Assembly: GCF_003666015.1 (NCBI RefSeq)
Contig: NZ_QPLT01000019.1
Location: 1-64,000, forward strand
Source of the DNA: Halorubrum sp. Atlit-26R
Lineage (GTDB): Archaea > Halobacteriota > Halobacteria > Halobacteriales > Haloferacaceae
DNA length: 64,000 bases
Direction: 5' to 3'
The translations under genes were made by a program, and so were the position numbers. Positions 1 to 7,186 of this stretch are shown in pieces. Positions within the stretch are counted from its first letter, which is position 1, and each line of letters begins with the position of its first letter. A model generated the notes under the pieces. It saw only the letters and a list, made by a program, of their open reading frames with translations, had not been told where the DNA came from and did no database searches.

Positions 1-122
1 CCGGTCGTTACAGAGTGTCTGTGAGACGATGACGGCGCTGTATCCCCGCCCTACTGCGCTACTCGGTCGCTTCGCTCCCTGCGTTGCTCTTTGAGGACGG
101 GGCATTAGCGCCTGAATTTTAG
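1..122 (-). mobile_element. Left end (LE) of a TnpB (IS200/IS605-type) element
   Basis: Read on the minus strand, a TTTAC pentamer (127-123) is followed by a sequence closely matching the left end of the intact TnpB element at 22780-24168: a CTAAAATTCAGGCGC start, then GCCCC, then a GC-rich stretch with CGACCGAGTAG. A third, short copy lies at 27591-27612. In the complete element the tnpB gene starts about 120 bp inside this end, so the gene of this copy would lie beyond position 1. The similarity is seen directly; that a tnpB lies to the left is inference. Confidence 0.7.
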
Positions 123-172
123 GTAAACTACCGCCCTACTCGCTCACGGCTTCGCCGTTCGCTTCGTTGAGG
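123..172 (-). mobile_element. Right end (RE) remnant of a TnpB element, abutting an LE
   Basis: On the minus strand this stretch reads CCTCAACGAAGC, then an imperfect stem, then GAGTAGGGCGGTAGTTTAC. It aligns with the 3' end of the TnpB element at 22780-24168, which reads CCTCAACGAAGC then GAGTAGGGTAGGGTAGTTCAC. The last five bases, TTTAC, double as the target motif of the left end that follows directly at 122. The arrangement is therefore RE joined to LE with no spacer, as expected for a tandem insertion or an integrated circle junction. Confidence 0.6.
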
Positions 173-268
173 ATTACCCGTGCGCCCGGGCTGGCGTTCT
201 AGCTGTCAGAGGCGGGTTCGTGATCACCGTTCAACGTACCAGCCACAACCCCGAGTTAGCTTTGATCT

Positions 269-466
269 GCTCTGTTGAATCCGATGATGACGCGGGGATT
301 GTAGGTACACAGTATCAAGTTGCTCCCGAATCAATCGGCTTTATCCACCAGTATCTGCGGTGGAGAACGACTCCACGAAAGCACCAATCGAGAGGTCACT
401 TCTGACAGTTGTTCTTCCAGCTGATTCTATAACCGATCCCGATGCCTTCTGCGGATTCAACAGAGC
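269..466. mobile_element. Small non-coding element (MITE-like), copy 1
   Basis: It starts GCTCTGTTGAATCCGATGA and ends with CCTTCTGCGGATTCAACAGAGC, giving a 15-bp terminal inverted repeat. A diverged relative with the same tips and a similar inner right end (CGCCTTCTATGGATTCAACA) lies at 62502-62711. No convincing gene is inside and no target duplication is visible. The tip resembles that of the A/B cassettes described elsewhere in this annotation. Confidence 0.55.
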
Positions 467-544
467 GAATAACTACAAACGCATTTTACGTCTCTCAGCG
501 TCTTCGGTTATTTTATTTGTACAGACTAACCACATCGAATCTGT

Positions 545-1318
545 ATGGCCCTCCAACTCAGCCATGCGGTTAGCGACGGCATTCGCCGAACAGTCTCCCG
601 AACTGGTGGAATCCTATTACTCGGATTTCTCGCGATACAGTTCGGGCTTCAAACGAGCGCCAACAGCGCCGTGTTGGGGCTTCTCCCGCCAGAGGCTGCC
701 GAACAGTTCGGTCAGAACGCTGGGATCGCGCTTCCGATTCCCGGAAGCGTCGGTGTCGCTCTGTTCGTCGTGCTCGTGGTGTTGAGTTCGACGTACTTCG
801 TCATTCTCTCGCGAACGTTTGCTCGACCGCAAAGCGAGATGTCACGATTCCCTGCGACGTCGGGACGGCGGCTTGGACGGACTACGGTCTTCGCACTTGT
901 CGGCGGACTAATCGTCTCAGTCTTGATCATGCTTGGTACCGTCCTCTTAATTTTCCCGGGGCTGTTCCTCGCGGCCTCCTTCCTGTTTTTCATTTTCGCC
1001 GTCGCTGTCGAAAATCAAGGAATCATCAGTAGTCTCAAGCGGAGCTGGGGGCTGGCCCGTGGATCTCGGCTCAAGCTCGGTATCCTCGTTGTTGTGACTG
1101 CGGTCTTTGGCGGTGTAATCGGGGCTATTACGCCGTTGTTGACTCTTGCCGGCCTACCGGTCGCAGCCGATATTGCGACGATCGTTCTCACAACGGCGTT
1201 CTTCGTGCCGTACTACGGGATCATCGCATCGGCGTACCTCCAACTGCGAGATGAACAGGATGCCCCGAACGGGTCGACACAGAACCCGGTTGACGCATCA
1301 GAGACTCCCAAGCTCTAG
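545..1318 (+). CDS. Multi-pass membrane protein, DUF7847-like
   Basis: The 257-residue protein has about six hydrophobic segments and a short polar C-terminal tail. The stretch around residues 150-180 (ENQGIISSLKRSWGLARGS) matches the membrane-domain signature shared with three other proteins here, at 39234-40139, 40680-41489 and 63775-64000: an acidic residue, I/V, x(3), S-x-R-S, then W or H. This is the haloarchaeal integral-membrane family related to glycerophosphodiester phosphodiesterase membrane domains; its function is unknown. The start at 545 is the first ATG and no better start is evident. It stands alone between mobile debris on both sides. Confidence 0.7.
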   Translation: MALQLSHAVSDGIRRTVSRTGGILLLGFLAIQFGLQTSANSAVLGLLPPEAAEQFGQNAGIALPIPGSVGVALFVVLVVLSSTYFVILSRTFARPQSEMSRFPATSGRRLGRTTVFALVGGLIVSVLIMLGTVLLIFPGLFLAASFLFFIFAVAVENQGIISSLKRSWGLARGSRLKLGILVVVTAVFGGVIGAITPLLTLAGLPVAADIATIVLTTAFFVPYYGIIASAYLQLRDEQDAPNGSTQNPVDASETPKL

Positions 1319-1493
1319 CGGACGACAAATACAGGGCGACGAGCCCAGTACCCCAAGAAACATTGCCGGACGAAACAGGAATCTGGGGATAGCAGTTGAG
1401 AGTGTATTGGGTTCGAGATTCCTGCTGGATCACCATTTATATCGGGGGGATCCATCTCAAAATTGCTTTCCAAAACAAAATTTTGATACAAGT
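1319..1493. other. Short intergenic stretch before the IS
   Basis: No gene, hairpin or promoter was recognised between the membrane-protein stop codon and the IS tip at 1494. Confidence 0.5.
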
Positions 1494-1546
1494 GGCCCTG
1501 TTGAAACCCTTGCTGACAAACATGACTGGAGAGTAGTTGGAGGAAG

Positions 1547-2397
1547 ATGGATGCTCTCCCGAAGTCACGACTCCTTCGATTCGTCGAACGTGCTGTCGTG
1601 CTGGCTCGCCGTGCTGTTTCTCGGTTCTCGACTCGCTATTCGCGGAAGCGGTTCACGCTCCGCCAGCACGTTGTCTTGCTCTGCCTCAAAGTAAAGAAGA
1701 CGACCATGTACCGCGACCTCGTTGACGAACTCATCGAGATGTCCCGCATCCGTGACGCCCTCAACCTTGATTCGATTCCTGCCCCCTCGACACTCTGCAA
1801 GGCATTCGACCGCTTGGAGATGGCCGTCTGGCGAGTGTTACTGAACGTCTCGCTCGCGGACTTACCCCTGAATGGTGTGACCGGTATCGATGCATCCGGT
1901 TTTGAGCGTGCGCACGCCTCAACTCACTACACGAAGCGAACGAACCTCACTATCCAGCAGTTGAAGACAACACTGTTGGTCGTACGGCGACCAACGCCGT
2001 TCTCGATATTCACGTCACGACTACGCGGAAGCACGATACACAGATTGCGCCACTGGTAGTGAAACGGAACGTACAGTCCATCGCGGTGTTGACCGCTGAC
2101 AAGGGATACGACGATCAGAAACTCCGGCGGCTTGCCCGTGCCCACGATATTCGACCACTCATCAAGCATCGTGAGTTCACACCTCTCCACAAAGCGTGGA
2201 ATGTACGGTTGGACAGTGATCTCTACCACAGGCGGAACATGAACGAGACAGTCAACGCGGCGATCAAACAGAAATTCGGTGCATTCGTCCGGTCACGTCT
2301 CTGGTAGAAGCAGTTCCGCGAACTCGTTATCAAGTGCATCGTTCACAACGTGGAGCGAAGCCTCGCTATTTCACACGAAGAGTGCAACTGTCCGTGA
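1547..2397 (+). pseudogene. Transposase, DDE superfamily (IS5-like), frameshifted
   Basis: The transposase would cut and join the ends of its IS. The reading frame starts at 1547 (MDALPKSRLLRF). It carries the first catalytic Asp in GIDASGFERAH, then loses one base near 1982, where GTCGTACGG stands for an expected GTCGATACGG. It resumes in another frame with the second Asp (LTADKGYDD) and the Glu (NETVNAAIKQ). A TAG at 2305-2307 replaces a Trp codon in SRLWWKQ, and the homology runs on to the TGA at 2395. Two independent lesions make it inactive. The family assignment rests on the DDE spacing and resemblance to haloarchaeal IS5-type transposases. Confidence 0.85.
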
Positions 2398-2576
2398 TTC
2401 CGAGAGGAACGGACTGCTGAATATAGAGAGTGAGTTCAGCAAGCCATTGATGTTTGTTTCACTCGACCAGTAACAAAAAATCCCTCAGGTAGTGCGCATT
2501 TGCTGCTTCAATCTCGCACCGCTGTCTGTTCCGGAGGATATAGGTCGTATCACAGACATACAGTAGACAGTTGAAT

Positions 2577-2756
2577 ATGCGCGACGCTATAGCCGAGACA
2601 CTTCCGGGGTGGGCCACCTATCTTGCGGTGGTTTTCACCGTCGTCCTTGGTTTTCTTGTGGGCGATTTCTTTGGACTCGGTATTCTAAGTCGGGTTGTGG
2701 TAACTCTAGTCATCTATGTGATATTTAGTAAGACACTCGGCCTCATTTTGAACTAA
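2577..2756 (+). CDS. Small membrane protein (about 59 aa)
   Basis: The ATG at 2577 gives a short protein with two hydrophobic segments (WATYLAVVFTVVLGFLVG and VVVTLVIYVIFS) separated by a short turn. A TTG two codons upstream is possible but less likely. It lies between the broken transposase and the right tip of the IS, so it may be a passenger of that element. No family is recognised. Small two-helix proteins of this kind are common in haloarchaeal accessory DNA. Confidence 0.5.
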   Translation: MRDAIAETLPGWATYLAVVFTVVLGFLVGDFFGLGILSRVVVTLVIYVIFSKTLGLILN

Positions 2757-2898
2757 AGAAGTATATACAGTTGCTTTTGTTGAGATCGAGAACGCTATGA
2801 ATCTAACACCGAGACCAGCGGGGTCGAGTGACCGACTTGCGCGTTGTATTCAGCAGGACTGCTGAAACCCATCATCGATCGAGGGTTTCAACAAGGCC

Positions 2899-3243
2899 TA
2901 TTCTTCAGATATATTTTCGCCTGAAACAGCCGGTCGATGAGAGCTGCGTATCTATCTCCCGCGAACGAGTGGCGGCACGAAGGCGTAAGCACAGACAAGT
3001 AGACTGGCAATGAAGAGAGGGAATGCCAATGGGTCTTCTCGAATGATTAGCCCTGTTGCAAGAACCGATACCGCTACAGCGACGAGTGCTGTGCGGATTG
3101 AACGGAGATGTGCAAGGAGCACCGTCTGCTCGCCAGCCATATGTGGAGCATACGTGTATTCGGTATTAGCCTTGTGGAGTGAGGCTACTGTATTGACCGC
3201 GACCAGGTTATAATATGTCACTTGCTGAGGATTCAACAGAGCC
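2899..3243. mobile_element. A/B cassette 1 (A tip replaced by the IS end)
   Basis: The left side matches the inner A-end sequence: TATTCTTCAGATATATTTTC, then CCTGAAACAGCCGGTCGATG. The right side is a B end: GGTCAATACAG, AAGTGACATATT and GGCTCTGTTGAATCC when read inward from 3243. The only gene inside is a 62-codon membrane ORF on the minus strand (2952-3140). There is no transposase. The A tip is missing because the right tip of the IS at 1494-2898 occupies its place. Confidence 0.6.
2952..3140 (-). CDS. Small membrane protein carried in cassette 1
   Basis: The start chosen is the ATG at 3140 (MAGEQTVLLAHLRS), giving 62 residues with two hydrophobic helices (TALVAVAVSVLATGLI and AFPLFIASLLVCAYAFVPP). 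A longer upstream frame exists but has no membrane or domain character. It is the sole gene between the A-like and B ends. Its function is unknown; the layout matches the 4-TM protein in cassette 41995-42499, also minus-strand relative to A on the left. Confidence 0.5.
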   Translation of the reverse strand: MAGEQTVLLAHLRSIRTALVAVAVSVLATGLIIREDPLAFPLFIASLLVCAYAFVPPLVRGR

Positions 3244-3361
3244 GGATGATCTGGAATCGACGATCGAACACTTGGATGTCGATCGGGAGGAAGCGGACAT
3301 GGATGAGTTAGCTGCGCGGAAATCTTTGACTGAATTGGTAGGGGGAACTGGTGAGAAGTAG
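3215..3361 (+). CDS. Short acidic protein starting inside a B end
   Basis: The ATG at 3215 opens 48 codons (MSLAEDSTEPDDLES...LVGGTGEK). Residues EDSTEP are encoded by the B-end tip (AGGATTCAACAGAGCC), so the mobile end supplies the start codon and N terminus. The rest is a charged helical sequence of a kind often found as a small haloarchaeal ORF. Its TAG is directly followed by the stop codon of the next gene on the other strand. It may be the truncated 3' part of an older gene re-headed by the insertion. Confidence 0.45.
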   Translation: MSLAEDSTEPDDLESTIEHLDVDREEADMDELAARKSLTELVGGTGEK

Positions 3362-4009
3362 TTACGACGGTACGAATAGCCGGAACGGACGAAGAAACCG
3401 GACCAGAGCGCGCCAGGTGTTGTCCTTGACGAACGCCCACGTCCCGATCTTCGACTCGTCAAGGTACCACTGACCGCCGTCGCTGTAGGCGGTGTCCGCC
3501 TGCTCGTGGTAGTCCAGTGCCTCGCGGACACGTGATTCGGTCATGTCACAGGCATCAGCGAGTTCCGAGACCGTCTTCGGCCCGTCCTTCAGCTCCTCTG
3601 CCACGAGGTGGCCGACCTGCATCGACAGAAACACTTCACTGGAGTCGGCGTCAGCCATCTCGTCCTCGTCCGACCGGATGCCTTCCTGAAGGCTATAGAG
3701 TGCGTCCAACAGAAGCCAGCCACCGACCCCGACTCCGACCGCGGCGACAGTCGTGTCTCCCTGCGCCCAATAGGCGACCCCACCAGCAGCTACGACAACG
3801 AGGCCGAGCGCGAGTCGGAAATGGCGTTCATCCAGTCCGGGCAACGGGTTCGCGAGTTCGGCGGATTCACCCACGAGTACGATAGCTACGACGATGATGG
3901 CTTGTGACCAAGTGAAACCGAACGCGATACCGAACAGTGCGATCAGCCCCACCGCGTAGGCGGCACGACGGACGAGGCTGGTTCCTAGGAGGGAGTCGGT
4001 CGGAGACAT
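3362..4009 (-). CDS. Membrane protein with C-terminal winged-helix domain
   Basis: About 215 residues. The first ~115 contain four hydrophobic segments (for example AAYAVGLIALFGIAFGF and ALGLVVVAAGGVAYWA). After a charged linker (SDEDEMADAD), residues ~130-200 look like a winged helix (KTVSELADACDMTESRVREA). This suggests a membrane-anchored regulator; the signal and target are unknown. The start could be either of two adjacent ATGs (4012 or 4009). It ends tail-to-tail with the short ORF at 3215-3361 with no gap. Confidence 0.65.
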   Translation of the reverse strand: MSPTDSLLGTSLVRRAAYAVGLIALFGIAFGFTWSQAIIVVAIVLVGESAELANPLPGLDERHFRLALGLVVVAAGGVAYWAQGDTTVAAVGVGVGGWLLLDALYSLQEGIRSDEDEMADADSSEVFLSMQVGHLVAEELKDGPKTVSELADACDMTESRVREALDYHEQADTAYSDGGQWYLDESKIGTWAFVKDNTWRALVRFLRPFRLFVPS

Positions 4010-4162
4010 CATGTGTCAAGACAGCGCCCAACTCTTAAAACAGTCAGGCCACGGTGCCATGGTCGGAAACACCAATGCGGATGTGTCGTTGCTGATTACA
4101 TCCTCTATCTTTTGTACGCAGTTCGTACCAGCTTCTAGGAGTACCCACAGTCCTCGTACGAA

Positions 4163-4170
4163 GGTTATAT
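4163..4170 (+). promoter_or_regulatory. TATA-like box of the gene at 4199
   Basis: GGTTATAT lies about 29 bp before the ATG at 4199, the usual distance for a leaderless haloarchaeal transcript. It supports that ATG over the upstream in-frame ATG at 4169, which overlaps the box. Confidence 0.5.
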
Positions 4171-4198
4171 GATGCTTCTCGGTCAATTCTCAATCCGT

Positions 4199-4639
4199 AT
4201 GTCCCCGTCGCTCCTCCAGACTGTGCCATCGACGTGGCGATTCGCGCTCATTGGCGCGCTCGCTTCGTTGCCGGTTGCTGCCATGATCGATCTGCTACCG
4301 AACTCGGAGGCGACTATCGGTGGTGGTGTTGTGATCATCGGAGCGTTCATCGCCGGAGTCATCGCTGCGGTCCGTGTTACAGACCCAGATGCTGCCGGAC
4401 TTCGCGCTGGTTTCCTCGGTGGCATCCTCGGGATCTGTTCGTTCATTGTGACTGTAGTCAGTACTGCGACCAGCGGTACGGCTGCGGCATGGCCGCTTTC
4501 CAGGGTTGTATTTTGGATCTTCGCTATTGTGCTGGTTCTGTGCGCTTCCTCGGTATTCGGTCTGGTATGCGGTCATGTCGGAGGGTGGATAGCAAACACC
4601 GTTCTCTCACGGGTGCCGATCGGCGTGAACGCAACATGA
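4199..4639 (+). CDS. DUF5518-like membrane protein
   Basis: With the start at 4199 (MSPSLLQTVPSTWR) the protein has 146 residues and four hydrophobic segments with many glycines (ALIGALASLPVAAMI, IGAFIAGVIAAV, AGFLGGILGICSFIV, VFWIFAIVLVLCASSVFGL). The pattern PDAAGLRAGFLGGILG is typical of the small haloarchaeal DUF5518-type proteins, whose function is unknown. A TnpB-element right-end hairpin follows three bases after the stop codon. Confidence 0.65.
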   Translation: MSPSLLQTVPSTWRFALIGALASLPVAAMIDLLPNSEATIGGGVVIIGAFIAGVIAAVRVTDPDAAGLRAGFLGGILGICSFIVTVVSTATSGTAAAWPLSRVVFWIFAIVLVLCASSVFGLVCGHVGGWIANTVLSRVPIGVNAT

Positions 4640-4641
4640 TA

Positions 4642-4685
4642 TCCCGTGGTGGGATCCCCGCGTCTTCAGGCGCGGGAGGAGGTCA
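4642..4685 (+). mobile_element. TnpB-element right-end hairpin (orphan)
   Basis: TCCCGTGGTGGGATCC is followed by CCGCGTCTTCAGGCGCGG and GGAGGTCAA. It matches the right end after the tnpB stop at 30271-30316. Such ends form the 3' part of the reRNA (omega RNA) guide in active TnpB elements. No tnpB is attached here, so this is a solo remnant. Confidence 0.65.
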
Positions 4686-4751
4686 AACGTCGTTAGTTAT
4701 TCACGACTAAATTCGTGGCCTTCTTCTCTCGGAATCAATGTGAAATATCCA

Positions 4752-5597
4752 CTATTCGACAATGACGGCGCCACGGTGTCCGAGAGCATGGTGGGGTTTA
4801 CAGCCGTATCTGAAGACGCCGGTTTCGGAGAACGTCTCTTCGAAGTGGACGCCAGACTCAACGTGAATCGACTCACTACCGAAGTCATCATCTCTGAATT
4901 CGATATTATGTGCGCCACCCTTCCCAGTCCACGACCACCGGACTGTCGTACCGGCTGAGACTTTCACCGCGTGGGGGTCGAACGCCAAGTGACCGCCATT
5001 ACCCTTCGCTCCGGTGGTTATCTCGACGAGGTCAGTGTCTGTTTGGTCCGTAATGGTTCCATCGTATCCGTTTGTTCCAGCGAGCCACTCGTCGACAGTC
5101 GGATACTCGCTCGACGGGGCGGTGTCGACCACGACGACACCTCGCATCCCCGCGTCGGCATACGGTTCGCTGACGTATTTGTGCGTCCCTTCCGCGTCGA
5201 AGGTGTGCTCAAATGTTTCCCCAGCCTCCGAAAGCGGCTGCCCACTGTCGAAAGCCCCATCGGTCGCTACAACGTTGTACTCAACGTCGTCCGAGATCCA
5301 CTCCCACGTTACCGTAGTCTCCGGTGTCACCTTGATCGCGGGCGGGGAGAACGAGTTTGTATTCGACATACCGAGGTACACTGTCGGCGGGTCGTCATAC
5401 CGGAGATCGCGGATCCGGTGCGTCTGTGGATCATTCGCGGTCGCGAGCCAAGTGTCAAGGGAGTTCTCTCCGTCGCTATCGTCTGCTGTGGCAGTTGTAC
5501 TCGTATCGTGCGTTCGTAGTGCGCTCACTCCGGTCAGCGAACCGAGTCCAACAGCTGTACTTACGGCAAGGAATGTGCGGCGATTGTTGGAGGGCAT
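4752..5597 (-). CDS. Halocyanin-like protein with two cupredoxin domains
   Basis: 281 residues from the ATG at 5597 (MPSNNRRTFLAVSTAVG), which opens a Tat-type signal (RR, then a hydrophobic run), so export is likely. Two plastocyanin-like domains follow. In domain 1 (about residues 70-155) the expected His, Cys and His positions read Tyr, Ser and Tyr (EYNVV; YVSEPYADAGM), leaving only Met. Domain 2 (about 185-281) keeps His (GAHNIEF), Cys and His (YGCKPHHALGH) but has His where the axial Met is usual. Family knowledge: halocyanins carry type-1 copper for electron transfer. Only domain 2 looks able to bind copper. It faces the Fic gene with a shared AT-rich upstream region. Confidence 0.85.
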   Translation of the reverse strand: MPSNNRRTFLAVSTAVGLGSLTGVSALRTHDTSTTATADDSDGENSLDTWLATANDPQTHRIRDLRYDDPPTVYLGMSNTNSFSPPAIKVTPETTVTWEWISDDVEYNVVATDGAFDSGQPLSEAGETFEHTFDAEGTHKYVSEPYADAGMRGVVVVDTAPSSEYPTVDEWLAGTNGYDGTITDQTDTDLVEITTGAKGNGGHLAFDPHAVKVSAGTTVRWSWTGKGGAHNIEFRDDDFGSESIHVESGVHFEETFSETGVFRYGCKPHHALGHRGAVIVE

Positions 5598-5822
5598 TCC
5601 GTCTTGTCGTCGGTGCGATAATATATACAAACTTGTGGGTAGTTTCAGTTTATTAGAATTAGACCGTTTAGCGTCTTTTACAGCGGTCATGAGGGGTGTC
5701 CGACAGATGAACAAGGCGAGTTCTTCGGAACTTGACCCTGAGATAGTTCACAACTTCTCGAGTCCAAGATCGACGGCAGTAGCAATACTCAGTGTCGAAT
5801 CCGGCCACACTATTCAAACTAG

Positions 5823-5831
5823 TTTATAACC
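5823..5831 (+). promoter_or_regulatory. TATA-like box upstream of fic
   Basis: TTTATAACC lies in an AT-rich stretch about 40-45 bp before the start at 5870, so a short leader is expected. Confidence 0.35.
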
Positions 5832-5869
5832 AATATGATTAAGATGCGTCACACATGATCTAATTCAAA

Positions 5870-7027
5870 ATGAGAACGCAAGATCTGCCTTCGAAGGCGC
5901 CGGGACACTACCGGCAGTCACATCCCCATCCATACTACATTCCAGAAAAGTTGCCCGTCTCATCCCCAATCGAGATCGATGACGAGCTCACATCGAGGAT
6001 ATCGGACGCAACGTTTCAACTCGGACGTATCGATGGAATAAGTCCAACAGTCGATTTCTCGCCGGTGTTGTACACATCGCTTCTCAGACTCGAAGCCGTC
6101 GAGACCGCCGAAATAGAAGGGGCAGACATCGAGATGGACGAGGTATACGCGTACCACACACGGAGTAAGTCTGGCAACACTGAGAGTGTGAGCCGTGACT
6201 TACAAGAGGTCCTCAACGCCGAACGCGCTCTCAGAAACGGATTTGACGCGATTAAAAGCGGTGAGCCAATCTCGTTAGCATTGCTGAAGTCACTACATGA
6301 AACACTGCTCGAAGGGGTTCGGAATGAAGGCGAAATTGTCGGAGAGTGGCGAGATAGTGACGTTCATATTCCGTCACCACGTCGGAGTCAGTCTCCGTTC
6401 GTTCCGCCACCAGCAACCAGCGTCCCGGAATTGATGGAGTCTCTTGAGGCGTACATCCAAATGGGAGGTGAGTATCACCCGTTAGTCGACCTAGCGATCA
6501 CTCATTACCAGTTCGAAACAATCCATCCCTGCTCGGATGGCAACGGGCGGCTTGGACGCATCTTGATCGTGTTACAACTCTGTGAAGCCGGCTATCTATC
6601 CGATCCGTATCTCTATCCGAGTGCGTACTTCAACCGGAACAAACAGGAGTACGTTGAAAAGATGCGGGCGGTCAGCGAAGGGGGCAACTGGCGTGACTGG
6701 ATTGCGTTCTTTATTAAGGGCATTGAAGAACAAGCTCGAGATTCCTACGAGCGAACGTTCGAACTGATCGAACTGCGCCGAAAATACGAAGAGCAGTATC
6801 CGAGCCAAAAGACGAGCCACAAGCTCGCGCGAAATCTATTCGAGCTTCCGTACTTCACTGCGAACGACGTCACAGAACGGTTCAATGTGAGTCGACAGAC
6901 TGCCTACAACGCGATCGAAGAGGTCCAAACAGACGGCCTGGTTGTTGAAGTGACTGGACAACAGCGCAATCGAGAGTACAAAGCAATCGATATCTTCGAT
7001 ATCCTAGAGCGAGCTCCACACCGTTGA
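5870..7027 (+). CDS. Fic family protein (AMPylase-type) with C-terminal HTH
   Basis: 385 residues. The core Fic motif HPCSDGNGR (His219 to Arg227) fits HPFx[D/E]GNGR, so transfer of AMP or another phosphate-containing group to a target hydroxyl is expected. The N-terminal Fic_N helix carries TAEIEG (about 79-84), matching the [S/T]xxxE[G/N] inhibitory motif, so this is a class II, self-inhibited enzyme. Residues ~320-385 form a winged helix (FTANDVTERFNVSRQTAYNAI), as in many Fic-HTH proteins. No partner toxin or antitoxin is adjacent; the next gene is an Orc1/Cdc6. It may act as a toxin or a regulator; the target is unknown. Confidence 0.9.
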   Translation: MRTQDLPSKAPGHYRQSHPHPYYIPEKLPVSSPIEIDDELTSRISDATFQLGRIDGISPTVDFSPVLYTSLLRLEAVETAEIEGADIEMDEVYAYHTRSKSGNTESVSRDLQEVLNAERALRNGFDAIKSGEPISLALLKSLHETLLEGVRNEGEIVGEWRDSDVHIPSPRRSQSPFVPPPATSVPELMESLEAYIQMGGEYHPLVDLAITHYQFETIHPCSDGNGRLGRILIVLQLCEAGYLSDPYLYPSAYFNRNKQEYVEKMRAVSEGGNWRDWIAFFIKGIEEQARDSYERTFELIELRRKYEEQYPSQKTSHKLARNLFELPYFTANDVTERFNVSRQTAYNAIEEVQTDGLVVEVTGQQRNREYKAIDIFDILERAPHR

Positions 7028-7146
7028 TTAGGTTTCTGGACGTTTCCGGAAACGGAGTGTTTCCACAATCAAAATCGGGAGACAGCGACAGTATAGGAGG
7101 AGCATTTCAACAGCGATGAGGAGCTTTCTGGAACTGACCCGGTGAA

Positions 7147-7158
7147 GTTTTTATAACC
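7147..7158 (+). promoter_or_regulatory. TATA-like box of orc1/cdc6 at 7187
   Basis: TTTTTATAACC lies about 30 bp before the ATG at 7187, supporting that start for a nearly leaderless transcript. Confidence 0.5.
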
Positions 7159-7186
7159 TGACCGGAAATTACTCTGGCAGAAACAA

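Larger units (their letters stand above)
1494..2898 (+). mobile_element. Degenerate IS (DDE, IS5-like) with a passenger region
   Basis: The left tip reads GGCCCTGTTGAAACCCT and the right tip, reversed, reads GGCCTTGTTGAAACCCT, a 16/17 match. Between them lie a broken DDE transposase (1547-2397) and about 500 bp holding a small membrane-protein ORF (2577-2756). No target duplication is seen. The right tip runs directly into the inner part of an A end of the neighbouring cassette (2899 onward), so that cassette has lost its own outer tip. An alternative is that the true right end lies near 2440-2475 and 2480-2898 is a separate passenger. Confidence 0.65.

Noticed and set aside
2059-2307. A separate short gene after the transposase 5' part
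   Set aside because: It is the continuation of the same transposase after a 1-base deletion near 1982.
3362-3907. Several overlapping frames on the plus strand (3517-3885, 3608-3907)
   Set aside because: They are shadows of the minus-strand membrane/HTH gene; they are Arg/Pro-rich and lack any domain.
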